This document shows, in pieces, positions 34,551-41,530 of a stretch of DNA of 42,082 bases (the first letter of the stretch is position 1; every line of letters starts with the position of its first letter). The position numbers were made by a program, and so were the translations under genes. The stretch is from Rhizophagus prolifer (lineage: Eukaryota; Glomeromycota; Glomeromycetes; Glomerales; Glomeraceae): positions 1-42,082 of the forward strand of contig NQWY01000006.1 in assembly GCA_019425655.1 (NCBI GenBank). Reading direction: 5' to 3'. The notes beneath the pieces were generated by a model. The model made no database searches, was not told where the DNA came from, and saw nothing but the letters and a program-made list of their open reading frames with translations.

Positions 34551-34577
34551 AAAACCTTCAGAATGACTGAAGGTTTT
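34551..34577 (-). terminator. terminator downstream of tRNA-Glu
   Basis: AAAACCTTCA (34551-34560) pairs perfectly with TGAAGGTTTT (34568-34577). Read leftward it is followed by TTTTTATT and ends the tRNA transcript. Confidence 0.8.
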
Positions 34578-34582
34578 TCAAG

Positions 34583-34654
34583 TAGCCCGTAGGGGAATCG
34601 AACCCCTCTTACCAGAATGAAAATCTGAGGTCCTAACCGATAGACGAACGGGCC
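34583..34654 (-). tRNA. tRNA-Glu (anticodon TTC), copy 1
   Basis: Read leftward: acceptor GGCCCGT pairs with ACGGGCT (first pair G-T), anticodon loop TTTTCAT gives TTC, and the T arm AGGGG-TTCGATT-CCCCT is perfect. The 72-nt sequence is identical to the copy at 34760. No CCA is encoded. It appears to be the last gene of a unit starting at rpsT. Confidence 0.95.
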
Positions 34655-34723
34655 AAGTTAATTTTCTATGTTTGCTTCAGATCTATTATTCCCATGAATA
34701 AACAGATTCTAAATGTTTTAAAA

Positions 34724-34756
34724 AAAATACCTCCAGAAAATTAGTGAAGGTATTTT
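34724..34756 (-). terminator. weak terminator between the two tRNA-Glu genes
   Basis: AAAATACCT (34724-34732) pairs with AGGTATTTT (34748-34756), a long-looped stem, with A residues on the left that read as T on the minus strand. It may give partial termination after the second copy. Confidence 0.5.
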
Positions 34757-34759
34757 AAG

Positions 34760-34831
34760 TAGCCCGTAGGGGAATCGAACCCCTCTTACCAGAATGAAAA
34801 TCTGAGGTCCTAACCGATAGACGAACGGGCC
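34760..34831 (-). tRNA. tRNA-Glu (anticodon TTC), copy 2
   Basis: Identical in all 72 positions to the tRNA-Glu at 34583, 177 bases apart, indicating a recent tandem duplication. Anticodon loop TTTTCAT and a perfect T arm. Its 5' end lies 11 bases after the rpsT stop with no terminator between, so it is likely processed from the rpsT transcript. Confidence 0.95.
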
Positions 34832-34842
34832 AGACTCTTATT

Positions 34843-35097
34843 TTAAGCTAAGCTGTTAACGTGCTTAGTTAATTTACTTTTTAAGTTAGCCGCTTTGTTT
34901 TTGTGGATAATATTTTTCTTAGCTAATTTATCCAACAAAGAGATTACTTTTGGAAGTTGCTCAGCAGCAACAGTTTTATCCGCTTCATTTCTTAATACTT
35001 TCAAAGCCGTTCTAGCAGTTTTGTGGTAGTATCTGTTACGAAGTCTTCTTACTTCGTTTTGTCTGATTCTCTTAAGTGCTGATTTATGATTTGCCAT
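34843..35097 (-). CDS. rpsT: 30S ribosomal protein S20 (bS20)
   Basis: 84 aa, binds 16S rRNA early in 30S assembly. [20 protein letters not shown] opens it and the whole protein is Lys/Arg-rich and helical. The start at 35097 is chosen over an in-frame ATG at 35118 because MANHKSA is the family start. A perfect promoter lies 19-49 bases upstream, so the leader is very short. tRNA-Glu follows directly. Confidence 0.96.
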   Translation of the reverse strand: MANHKSALKRIRQNEVRRLRNRYYHKTARTALKVLRNEADKTVAAEQLPKVISLLDKLAKKNIIHKNKAANLKSKLTKHVNSLA

Positions 35098-35115
35098 ATC
35101 GTTCAAATGTGGGTG

Positions 35116-35146
35116 CAAAGATAAAAACTATTTTTTAATTTGCAAA
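35116..35146 (-). promoter_or_regulatory. consensus promoter of rpsT
   Basis: On the minus strand: TTTG (35146-35143), exactly 19 bases, then TATCTTTG (35123-35116), an exact match to TTTG-N19-TAnnTTTG. The expected transcription start leaves about 10 bases before the rpsT ATG. Confidence 0.85.
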
Positions 35147-35258
35147 CTTTTTAAAAAAAAATTAAAATTTATTTTGCCTTGATCGAGCTGATTTATGATT
35201 TAGAATCATTTTTTGATTATGAAGATTTAGTACTCTTCATTCCTCTTTTAAGACGCTG

Positions 35259-35288
35259 CAAAAGTATAGATTTTTTTTAAAATTCAAA
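35259..35288 (-). promoter_or_regulatory. second promoter upstream of rpsT
   Basis: On the minus strand TTTG (35288-35285), 18 bases, TACTTTTG (35266-35259). Its transcript would run ~155 bases before rpsT and carry a short GAAGA...TCTTC hairpin and a 7-codon ATG frame. It could be an alternative rpsT promoter or drive a small RNA. Confidence 0.55.
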
Positions 35289-35325
35289 ATGTTTTTTTGA
35301 TATTTTTTAGACTTTGATTCGGATA

Positions 35326-35362
35326 AAAAAATGAAAGTTATCATGGATAACTTTCATTTTGT
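35326..35362 (-). terminator. terminator for the third tRNA-Glu
   Basis: AAAATGAAAGTTATC and GATAACTTTCATTTT form a long stem with a tiny loop; read leftward a T run follows. Confidence 0.8.
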
Positions 35363-35372
35363 TTTTCAATAG

Positions 35373-35444
35373 TAGCCTATAGGGGAATCGAACCGCTGTT
35401 GCAAGAAAGAAAATCTTGAGTCCTAACCACTAGACGAATAGGCC
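35373..35444 (-). tRNA. tRNA-Glu (TTC), divergent copy with T-stem mismatch
   Basis: Read leftward, acceptor GGCCTAT pairs with ATAGGCT, the D arm GTCT-AGTGGTT-AGGAC is normal, and the anticodon arm CAAGA-TTTTCTT-TCTTG gives anticodon TTC. Two features are odd: base 37 is U where the other copies have A, and the T stem AGCGG/CCCCT has a C-C mismatch at 51-63. It has its own promoter and terminator, so it is probably transcribed. It may be a working variant, a decaying gene or a specialised tRNA. Confidence 0.85.
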
Positions 35445-35460
35445 ATTATATTTCAGTCTG

Positions 35461-35492
35461 CAAAAGTATGGACTTTATATTTTTTCTGCAAC
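35461..35492 (-). promoter_or_regulatory. promoter of the divergent tRNA-Glu
   Basis: On the minus strand: GTTG (35492-35489), 20 bases, then TACTTTTG (35468-35461), matching TAnnTTTG. It lies 17 bases upstream of the tRNA 5' end. Confidence 0.65.
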
Positions 35493-35501
35493 AGTTTTTA
35501 T

Positions 35502-36785
35502 CTATTTCAGCTTTTTCTCAATAACCGTATTGGTGATTCCTTTCCCTTCAAGCTCCTTTTTGGCTTTGACGGCGTCTTCCAAAGTTTTGTATTTGCCATT
35601 TGTATAGTAGAATATTCCGTTTTCTTTTGTTCTAACAATATCCGGAAGTGATTTTAAAATGACAGATTTTGAATCCAGTTTGTCTTTTCCGGTGTAAACT
35701 TCAATTGTATAATAGCCCATTCCAAGTGCCTGATTCGGAACAAAGCTGATTGATATAGCATTACGGAATCCTGCATCTTTTGCTGTTTTTAGATTTGTAT
35801 CTCTTACTGATGCATAGTTGGTTGTTCCGTAATAGTATTTATAAGCTCCGTTTTCCTTGATTGGTAAAATGTATTTGAGTCCTTTAAGAGCAGGGTCATC
35901 ATCATTATATTTGGCAGGTGAGCTCATTAATAGAATCCTGAAATCATTTTTTAATGGTTGCTCAACAGGTTTTTCAGGCTCTGGTTCCTTCACATTTCTG
36001 TCAACCATTTTCTTATAACTTGTAATAGCGTTGAAGATGCTTTCCGCAATGGCTTGCTGGCCTTCTTCTGTAGAAATATAATGAGCGTCATCATAGTTAT
36101 TGACAAAACCCGTTTCTATAAGAATAGATGGCATTGCATTCATTCTCAGGACGTGTAGATTCTCTTGTTTTACACCTCTGGACAATCTTTTATCTTTTTT
36201 TACAAAATTTTCTTCTACCAGTCCGCCAATAATAAGGCTGGCTTCCAGATATTTGCTTTGTTGGATTTTAAGTGCAATCAGAGATTCCGGAGAGTTTGGA
36301 TTGTATGATGCAAAGTTTTCTTTATCTTTTTCGTCTAAAAAGATTACGTCATTTTCCGCTTTTGCAACATCCAGATTAGCTTTGTTTTGATTAGGGCCTT
36401 GCACAAATGTTTCTGTTCCTTGCGCAGTTGCACTTTTACTCGGAGAAGAATTAACATGGACAGAAATGAACAGATCCGCCTTGCTTCTATTCGCAAGATC
36501 TGTCCTGTAAGTTAAGGAAGGATATTCATCAATCTTTCTAGTGTAGATGACTTTATAATCCTTGTTCTTTTCCAGCATTCTTCCAAGTTTCAAAACAACG
36601 CCCAGCGTTACATTTTTCTCCTGAACGGCTCCGATGTCGCTATAATATCTGTTAGCTCCAATGTCACTCCCACCATGACCGGCATCTAAAACTATAGTGA
36701 ATTTTTTCTGTGAAAAAAGATTACTACACGTAATAAAAAGTGTTAATAGAAAAAAAAATTTTTTATAAAATATCGGGGTAGTCAT
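35502..36785 (-). CDS. N-acetylmuramoyl-L-alanine amidase with C-terminal SPOR-like repeats
   Basis: 427-aa zinc amidase (Amidase_3) that cleaves peptide stems from glycan strands at the septum. A signal peptide (KKFFFLLTLFITCSNLFSQ) is followed by the catalytic domain: H37 in DAGHGG, E56, H110 in SVHVNSS and the catalytic E224 in ILIETGFVNN. A Pro/Glu linker (~265-280) leads to two ~70-residue SPOR-like repeats (DFRILLMSSPAKY ... YKYYYGTTNY and IFYYTNGKYKTLEDAVKAKK), which may bind denuded glycans. It is divergent from lptD. Confidence 0.9.
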   Translation of the reverse strand: MTTPIFYKKFFFLLTLFITCSNLFSQKKFTIVLDAGHGGSDIGANRYYSDIGAVQEKNVTLGVVLKLGRMLEKNKDYKVIYTRKIDEYPSLTYRTDLANRSKADLFISVHVNSSPSKSATAQGTETFVQGPNQNKANLDVAKAENDVIFLDEKDKENFASYNPNSPESLIALKIQQSKYLEASLIIGGLVEENFVKKDKRLSRGVKQENLHVLRMNAMPSILIETGFVNNYDDAHYISTEEGQQAIAESIFNAITSYKKMVDRNVKEPEPEKPVEQPLKNDFRILLMSSPAKYNDDDPALKGLKYILPIKENGAYKYYYGTTNYASVRDTNLKTAKDAGFRNAISISFVPNQALGMGYYTIEVYTGKDKLDSKSVILKSLPDIVRTKENGIFYYTNGKYKTLEDAVKAKKELEGKGITNTVIEKKLK

Positions 36786-36827
36786 TTTAATCTTTAAAAT
36801 TTAATTAATTTTGAACCCAATTTCAGA

Positions 36828-39449
36828 ATGACTGCATTGGCTCGAAGTATTTTCAAAAATATATTACTAATTTTAAATATCCTAATTTTTAACAATATTT
36901 TATCACAAACCGTGCCTCAAAATATTGATAAAAAAGCTGGTGTTCAGGATACTTTAAAAGTATCCAGAGATTCCGTATCTGTAAAAAAAGATACAATCTT
37001 ACCAAAAGAGCAACTGGATGATGTCGTCAAGACAAAAGCCGAATATAAAAGTAGCTCATCCATATCTAACAAACAAACATTTCTTAATAAGAAGGCTCAG
37101 ATCATTTATCAGGATATGCAGATAGATGCAGATTACATCAGGATAGATTGGGACACCGGCAAGATCTATGCAAGAGGTGAGCAGGATGAGAAAGGGAGGA
37201 TTACTGTTCCCGCAGTAGCAACACAAGGAGGCAAAAAATACGAGTACAACGAAGTCATCTATAATTATAAGACCAAACAGGCCATTGCTTTCAATGCGAG
37301 AACTGAAGAAAGCGAAGGTGTGATCGTTGCGGAGAAAACTAAAAAATATAATGACTCGGTTTTCTTTATGAGAAAAGCGATTTATACGACAGATGAATAT
37401 TTTCTGAAGAAAAAAGATTCGCTTCCTGATTATCATATGTCTGCACCGAATATCAAATTAATCAAAGGTAAAAACAGCTCACAGCTTGTGACAGGGCCGA
37501 TCCAGATGTATATAGAACAGGTGCCGACACCTCTGATTATGCCTTTCGCCATTCTTCCTTTTTCAGATAAAAGATCTGCCGGGATTTTGATTCCGAGTTT
37601 TGGTGAGCGTCAGGATGTCGGATTCTTTTTGAATGGATTGGGTTATTATCAGCCGATTGGAGATCATTTCGATTTGAAAATTTTGTCTGATATCTATACC
37701 AAAGGCAGCTGGAACCTAAAACCGGAACTCAACTATCTTAAAAAATATAGATATTCCGGGAACTTTGCCGCGGATTATGGTTATACAGTTCGGGGCATAA
37801 AAGGTCTTGATAACTACTCCAAAACAAAAACATTCCGGATTGCCTGGCGACATTCTCAGGATTCTAAGGCTAATCCGTATTTTACCTTCAATGCGAGTGT
37901 GGATATTGTCAGCAGTAAGTTCTATAATAATACGGTTAATAACAACTATATTTTTAATCAGAATGTGCTTAACACGACTCAAACGTCAAGAGTTAACGTT
38001 ACCAAAAGGTTTCTGAATCTTCCTGTGACGATAAGTGCCAGTGCTGCTTACAACCAAAATTTTGCGACCGGACTTACAGACTTGCGACTGCCGGATATGA
38101 CAGTGGCGATTAATCAATTCTATCTATTCAAACCAAAAACGGGTGTCAGAACAGGATTATTGGAAAATATCAATGTGAATACGGGACTGGCACTAAGTAA
38201 TTATGTGACAACAACAGAAGATAAACTTTTCAAAAAGGAGATGTGGGATGAGTTGAAAACTGGAGCGAAAAACAATATTTCGATCTCGACGAATACAACG
38301 TTAGCCAAGTTTTTTACATTCTCGTTGAGTGCCAATGCGGATAACGTTTTGACAACCAAAACGCTCGAGAAGAGCTATAATCCTGTTACCAATGTTGTGG
38401 AAGATAAATATAACAAAGGGATTGCCGGCTATTCAACATTTTCAACCAGTGCAAGTCTGCAGACAATCTTGTATGGTCAGAAGAATTTTGCTAAAAACTC
38501 TCCTATTGTTGCCATCCGTCATATGGTAACCCCGAGTTTCAGTTTTACTTATTCCCCTGATTTTGGTGACAGGAGTTGGGGCTATTTCAAAAATTATTCT
38601 AATGCGAGAGGTGAGATGACACCTTATTCTATTTTTGATAACGGAATTTACGGAGCGCCATCTTCGGGTCTTACACAAAGTATTGGATTCAACATTGCGA
38701 ATAATCTTGAAATGAAGGTAAAGTCCAAAACCGACTCTACCGGCGTTAAAAAGGTCAAGATCTTTGAAAATCTTAATATCTCCGGAGGCTATAATTTTGC
38801 TGCAGAAAAATATAAGTGGTCAGTTTTCAGCGTTAATGCGCAATCATCTTTCTTTAATAATAAACTGAATGTCAATTCCAGCCTGACGATCGAACCTTAT
38901 GAAATTGTTTTTACCGATGGTAGTGATGTTGGTGTGAGAACAGAGAATTTCGGACACTTTAGCTTACAGGGATTCAATGTTCAGTTATCTTATCCTATGA
39001 GTGAGGCTATTTTTGGCAAGAAAGAAGAATTATCCAAGATATATAAAAAGAAAGGAGAGATAAGGAATGAAAATTATTATTTCGATGATGATAATTATTC
39101 CCATTACCAGCCAACCTGGACTCTGAACGTGAATGCCAACTATGCCTATACAAGAGGTCTTACAAGAACAGCTAACAAGGTTGCTACTGTTGGTCTGGAC
39201 GGAAGTATAAAACTGACGCCGTATTGGAACATCAACGGAAGCACCAATTATGATATTGAGAAAAAAGTTTTAGGCTACACAAGATTAGGATTTTCCAGAG
39301 ATCAGCGTAGTTTTACCATTACCTTCAACTGGGTTCCGTTTGGACAATATAAAGTTTACGATTTTTTCATCGGTATCAAAGCCAATATCCTGAAAGATGC
39401 GGTGAAATACAAAGAGAGAAGTTTTACCCAGCCGAACAGTACTTTTTAG
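36828..39449 (+). CDS. lptD: LPS-assembly outer-membrane protein LptD
   Basis: 873 aa; translocates lipopolysaccharide to the cell surface together with LptE. The N-terminal segment contains a signal-like hydrophobic stretch (ILLILNILIFNNILSQ), and an OstA/LptA-like periplasmic part (~80-200; IIYQDMQIDADYIRIDWDTG, FNARTEESEGVIVAEKT). The rest is a large barrel of alternating strands ending in RSFTITFNWVPFGQYKVYDF. TAATTTTG (36806-36813) is a -7 element 14 bases before the ATG. The typical cysteines of the E. coli protein are absent, as is usual in this phylum. Confidence 0.9.
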   Translation: MTALARSIFKNILLILNILIFNNILSQTVPQNIDKKAGVQDTLKVSRDSVSVKKDTILPKEQLDDVVKTKAEYKSSSSISNKQTFLNKKAQIIYQDMQIDADYIRIDWDTGKIYARGEQDEKGRITVPAVATQGGKKYEYNEVIYNYKTKQAIAFNARTEESEGVIVAEKTKKYNDSVFFMRKAIYTTDEYFLKKKDSLPDYHMSAPNIKLIKGKNSSQLVTGPIQMYIEQVPTPLIMPFAILPFSDKRSAGILIPSFGERQDVGFFLNGLGYYQPIGDHFDLKILSDIYTKGSWNLKPELNYLKKYRYSGNFAADYGYTVRGIKGLDNYSKTKTFRIAWRHSQDSKANPYFTFNASVDIVSSKFYNNTVNNNYIFNQNVLNTTQTSRVNVTKRFLNLPVTISASAAYNQNFATGLTDLRLPDMTVAINQFYLFKPKTGVRTGLLENINVNTGLALSNYVTTTEDKLFKKEMWDELKTGAKNNISISTNTTLAKFFTFSLSANADNVLTTKTLEKSYNPVTNVVEDKYNKGIAGYSTFSTSASLQTILYGQKNFAKNSPIVAIRHMVTPSFSFTYSPDFGDRSWGYFKNYSNARGEMTPYSIFDNGIYGAPSSGLTQSIGFNIANNLEMKVKSKTDSTGVKKVKIFENLNISGGYNFAAEKYKWSVFSVNAQSSFFNNKLNVNSSLTIEPYEIVFTDGSDVGVRTENFGHFSLQGFNVQLSYPMSEAIFGKKEELSKIYKKKGEIRNENYYFDDDNYSHYQPTWTLNVNANYAYTRGLTRTANKVATVGLDGSIKLTPYWNINGSTNYDIEKKVLGYTRLGFSRDQRSFTITFNWVPFGQYKVYDFFIGIKANILKDAVKYKERSFTQPNSTF

Positions 39450-39495
39450 GATTTAATGAAAATTTGTATAGTTTTGTAAAAATTTAATTTTTCTA

Positions 39496-39876
39496 ATGAA
39501 AAAGATCATTCATACCTCAGAAGCGCCTGCAGCCATCGGGCCTTATTCACAAGCTTGTTTAGTCAACGGAACATTATACATCTCTGGGCAGATTCCTGTA
39601 GATCCCGAGTCCGGAAAACTGGTTGAGGGCATCGAAAAGGAAACGCACCAGGTGATGAAGAACCTGCAAGCTATCCTGAATGAAGCTGGAATGAGTTTTG
39701 ATAATGCTGTAAAAGCATCGATCTTTCTTAAAAGTATGGATGATTTTGCCGTTGTGAATGAGATCTACGCATCGTACTTTAGTAACGATCAGTTTCCTGC
39801 AAGAGAGACTGTGCAGGTATCTTGTCTCCCAAAAAATGTTGATGTGGAAATATCAATGATTGCATACAAAGACTAA
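39496..39876 (+). CDS. ridA: RidA-family enamine/imine deaminase
   Basis: 126-aa trimeric protein that hydrolyses reactive 2-aminoacrylate-type imines made by PLP enzymes. Family marks: AIGPYSQACLVNGTLYISGQ, PVDPESGKLV, and FPARETVQVSCLPKNVDVEI with the substrate-binding Arg. The -7 element TAGTTTTG (39469-39476) gives it its own promoter. The following gene begins at the base after the stop. Confidence 0.93.
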   Translation: MKKIIHTSEAPAAIGPYSQACLVNGTLYISGQIPVDPESGKLVEGIEKETHQVMKNLQAILNEAGMSFDNAVKASIFLKSMDDFAVVNEIYASYFSNDQFPARETVQVSCLPKNVDVEISMIAYKD

Positions 39877-40341
39877 ATGAACTTTCTTAGGAATACATTA
39901 GGTGTTTTGGCTGGTTTAACGGTGGCCGCTCTCATTATCACATTCGGGATAAAGATCGATTCCGACTGGGTTACTTACAAGCAGTTTGCACCTTTTGATC
40001 ATTGGGAAGCACTTCTGCAGTCGGTTGAGAAAAAAGATTCCTTTTTTGTGGCCTTATTGTTTTTCGGTGGCTTAGGTGTAACTTTTGGAGGCGTGGTTAC
40101 GGCAATCATTGTAAAATATGCTAAAGTCGCTTATGCTATTCTGATAGGCTTCATTATGCTTTTCATTGCGATGCTGGATATCATCATCTATCCCTATCAT
40201 CCCGTTTTTTATAAGATATCGATATTCTTGATTTTCTTTCCGTTCTCCTGGATTGGGGGGAAGATCACCGAAGTTATCTACGAAAGACGAAAAAAACGAG
40301 CTAAACAATTACAACTAAAGAATAAAAAACCACAAGCCTAG
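39877..40341 (+). CDS. small membrane protein of unknown function
   Basis: 154 aa with four predicted helices (near 7-23, 58-80, 88-108 and 112-130) and a strongly basic end (YERRKKRAKQLQLKNKKPQA). The ATG directly follows the ridA stop, so it is co-translated with it. I know no family function. A terminator overlaps the end. Confidence 0.75.
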   Translation: MNFLRNTLGVLAGLTVAALIITFGIKIDSDWVTYKQFAPFDHWEALLQSVEKKDSFFVALLFFGGLGVTFGGVVTAIIVKYAKVAYAILIGFIMLFIAMLDIIIYPYHPVFYKISIFLIFFPFSWIGGKITEVIYERRKKRAKQLQLKNKKPQA

Positions 40342-40354
40342 ACTTGTGGTTTTT
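40325..40354 (+). terminator. terminator after the ridA unit
   Basis: AAAAACCACAAG (40325-40336) pairs perfectly with CTTGTGGTTTTT (40343-40354). Confidence 0.85.
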
Positions 40355-40409
40355 ATTTATTAGTCTTTTTAAAAAAAAAAGTATAATTCACTTGTTAAAA
40401 CTGTAGGAG

Positions 40410-40602
40410 CCTGAAAGAATGACAGGTAAACCTGCAAAAATAGCAGGCGAACCTGTCAAAATCATAGGTGTGCCTACAAAAAGGGTAGGCTGGGCTATTA
40501 AAATCATAGCTACGCCTGTAAAAATTATAGGCGAGCCTATCCAAAAGGTAGGCGAGCCTATGAAAGTAATAGGCGAACCATTCATAGAAGTAAGCTGGCC
40601 TG
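40410..40602. repeat. 21-nt tandem array of small hairpins
   Basis: Units begin at 40410, 40431, 40452, 40473, 40494, 40515, 40536, 40557 and 40578, always 21 bases apart, with a partial tenth at 40599. In each of the first eight, four bases (positions 1-4) pair with positions 14-17: CCTG/CAGG (units 1, 2), CCTG/TAGG (3, 6, with G-T), CCTA/TAGG (4, 7, 8), GCTA/TAGC (5). The ninth has lost pairing. The pairs vary together while pairing is kept. Loops are nine A-rich bases. Because 21 is seven codons, both strands also read heptad-like peptides (GEPxKII), which I take as a by-product. It lies between two terminators. Confidence 0.85.
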
Positions 40603-40610
40603 TTCAAAAT

Positions 40611-40643
40611 AAAGCCCGCCCTGGATTTTGCAGGGCGGGCTTT
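40611..40643. terminator. strong bidirectional terminator
   Basis: AAAGCCCGCCCTG (40611-40623) pairs perfectly with CAGGGCGGGCTTT (40631-40643) over a 7-nt loop. It is the end of the 160-aa gene unit on the minus strand and of anything transcribed rightward through the array. Confidence 0.9.
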
Positions 40644-40663
40644 GTTAGTGTATGGTTTAAATA

Positions 40664-41146
40664 TTATTCTTTGTCCGGTGATTTATTATCATTGCCTTTG
40701 TTGGCAAACCTGCTGTTCCATGTATCCACATCTCTCATTGCCAGGTCCAGGGCAGTATCATTTTGCCTGGATATTTCCAGGTTAGATTTGTAACGGTCTG
40801 CCAGTGTCATGATATCTGCAGAAGCACCCAGCTGGATTTCCTCGATAGTTTCAAGATTTTGCAGAATCGCCATCCTGTTGCCTTCCAGGTTGCTGTAGTA
40901 ATCCAGCAGCCCGTTAAGTTCCGCCGGGTTATCTGCACGGCTCAGCGCATCGGGGAATTGTGTTGCAATTCTTGATATTAACCGGGCATAGCCTTCTCTG
41001 CCTTCTGCCATGGTGCGCATGCCGGGTTTCTCGTCATCCGTAAGGTTGATCTTGTAAGGTGTTAGTGGTGTAAGTGCTCCGGTAATGGTTGCAGTGTAAG
41101 TATCCGTAACGGCTTTTGCCGGGATAGAAAGAATGAATTTTCTCAT
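40664..41146 (-). CDS. unknown 160-aa protein next to the hairpin array
   Basis: I do not recognise a characterised family. It has no signal peptide; it starts MRKFILSIPAKAVTDTYTAT, with TGALTPLTPYKINLTDDEKP, and then is mostly helical (residues ~45-145: REGYARLISRIATQFPDALS, LLDYYSNLEGNRMAILQNLE) with possible coiled coil; the tail is charged. It reads like a small cytoplasmic helical bundle. The codon and base usage is richer in GC than the genes to the left. It lies 35 bases after the XRE regulator on the same strand, so they are probably one operon. Confidence 0.75.
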   Translation of the reverse strand: MRKFILSIPAKAVTDTYTATITGALTPLTPYKINLTDDEKPGMRTMAEGREGYARLISRIATQFPDALSRADNPAELNGLLDYYSNLEGNRMAILQNLETIEEIQLGASADIMTLADRYKSNLEISRQNDTALDLAMRDVDTWNSRFANKGNDNKSPDKE

Positions 41147-41181
41147 CTTTTGTGTTGTTTTTTTGATTAATTAATTGTTGA

Positions 41182-41418
41182 TTATTTTTCTATAGTAAAA
41201 TTAAAAAGTTCTTTGATGTCTATTTCTAAGGCTTTGGAAATTTCATAAATAATGCCGACTGAGGTATTTATCAAACCCCGTTCAATTCGGCTTATTTGTG
41301 AATACTCTATGTTTGTGATGTCAGCGAGAGTTTGCATACTCATCTTTTTTGACTCTCTTATTTTTCTTAAGTTTTTGCCAAATGAAATAATAAACTCTTG
41401 ATCTATGCTTGTCTTCAC
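41182..41418 (-). CDS. XRE/Cro-family transcriptional regulator
   Basis: 78 aa, a single helix-turn-helix: FGKNLRKIRESKKMSMQTLA (14-33), DITNIEYSQISRIERGLINT (34-53), then a dimerisation helix. It is transcribed away from the lipoprotein gene at 41531, and a near palindrome lies 33 bases upstream of its start. It probably represses its own unit and the lipoprotein. Confidence 0.88.
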   Translation of the reverse strand: MKTSIDQEFIISFGKNLRKIRESKKMSMQTLADITNIEYSQISRIERGLINTSVGIIYEISKALEIDIKELFNFTIEK

Positions 41419-41450
41419 AAAAACAAAGATTAAGAATCTATATAAAAATT

Positions 41451-41493
41451 ATTGTGGCATATTTGCCATAATTAAAATTTTGTTTTAGATTTG
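41451..41493 (+). promoter_or_regulatory. palindromic operator overlapping a promoter
   Basis: ATTGTGGCATATTTGCCATAAT (41451-41472) is a palindrome at 18 of 22 positions, with TGGCA/TGCCA arms intact. TTTG (41462-41465) inside it lies 20 bases from TAGATTTG (41486-41493), a -33/-7 pair for the rightward gene. A protein binding the palindrome would block the -33 element. The XRE regulator encoded next door is the obvious candidate. Confidence 0.7.
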
Positions 41494-41530
41494 AAAAAAT
41501 ATTATATTTAAAAACTTAAAAAAAACGCTT

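Noticed and set aside
40410-40602. CRISPR array
   Set aside because: Units are 21 bases in direct succession without unique spacers, and no cas gene is near.
40388-40607. Minus-strand Gly/Pro-rich small proteins from the array
   Set aside because: Same by-product of the repeat; they lie past the terminator of the minus-strand unit.
40419-40793. Plus-strand 124-aa protein with GEPxKII heptads
   Set aside because: The frame runs through a strong terminator and then antisense through the 160-aa gene. The repeats read openly on both strands simply because 21 is a multiple of three.
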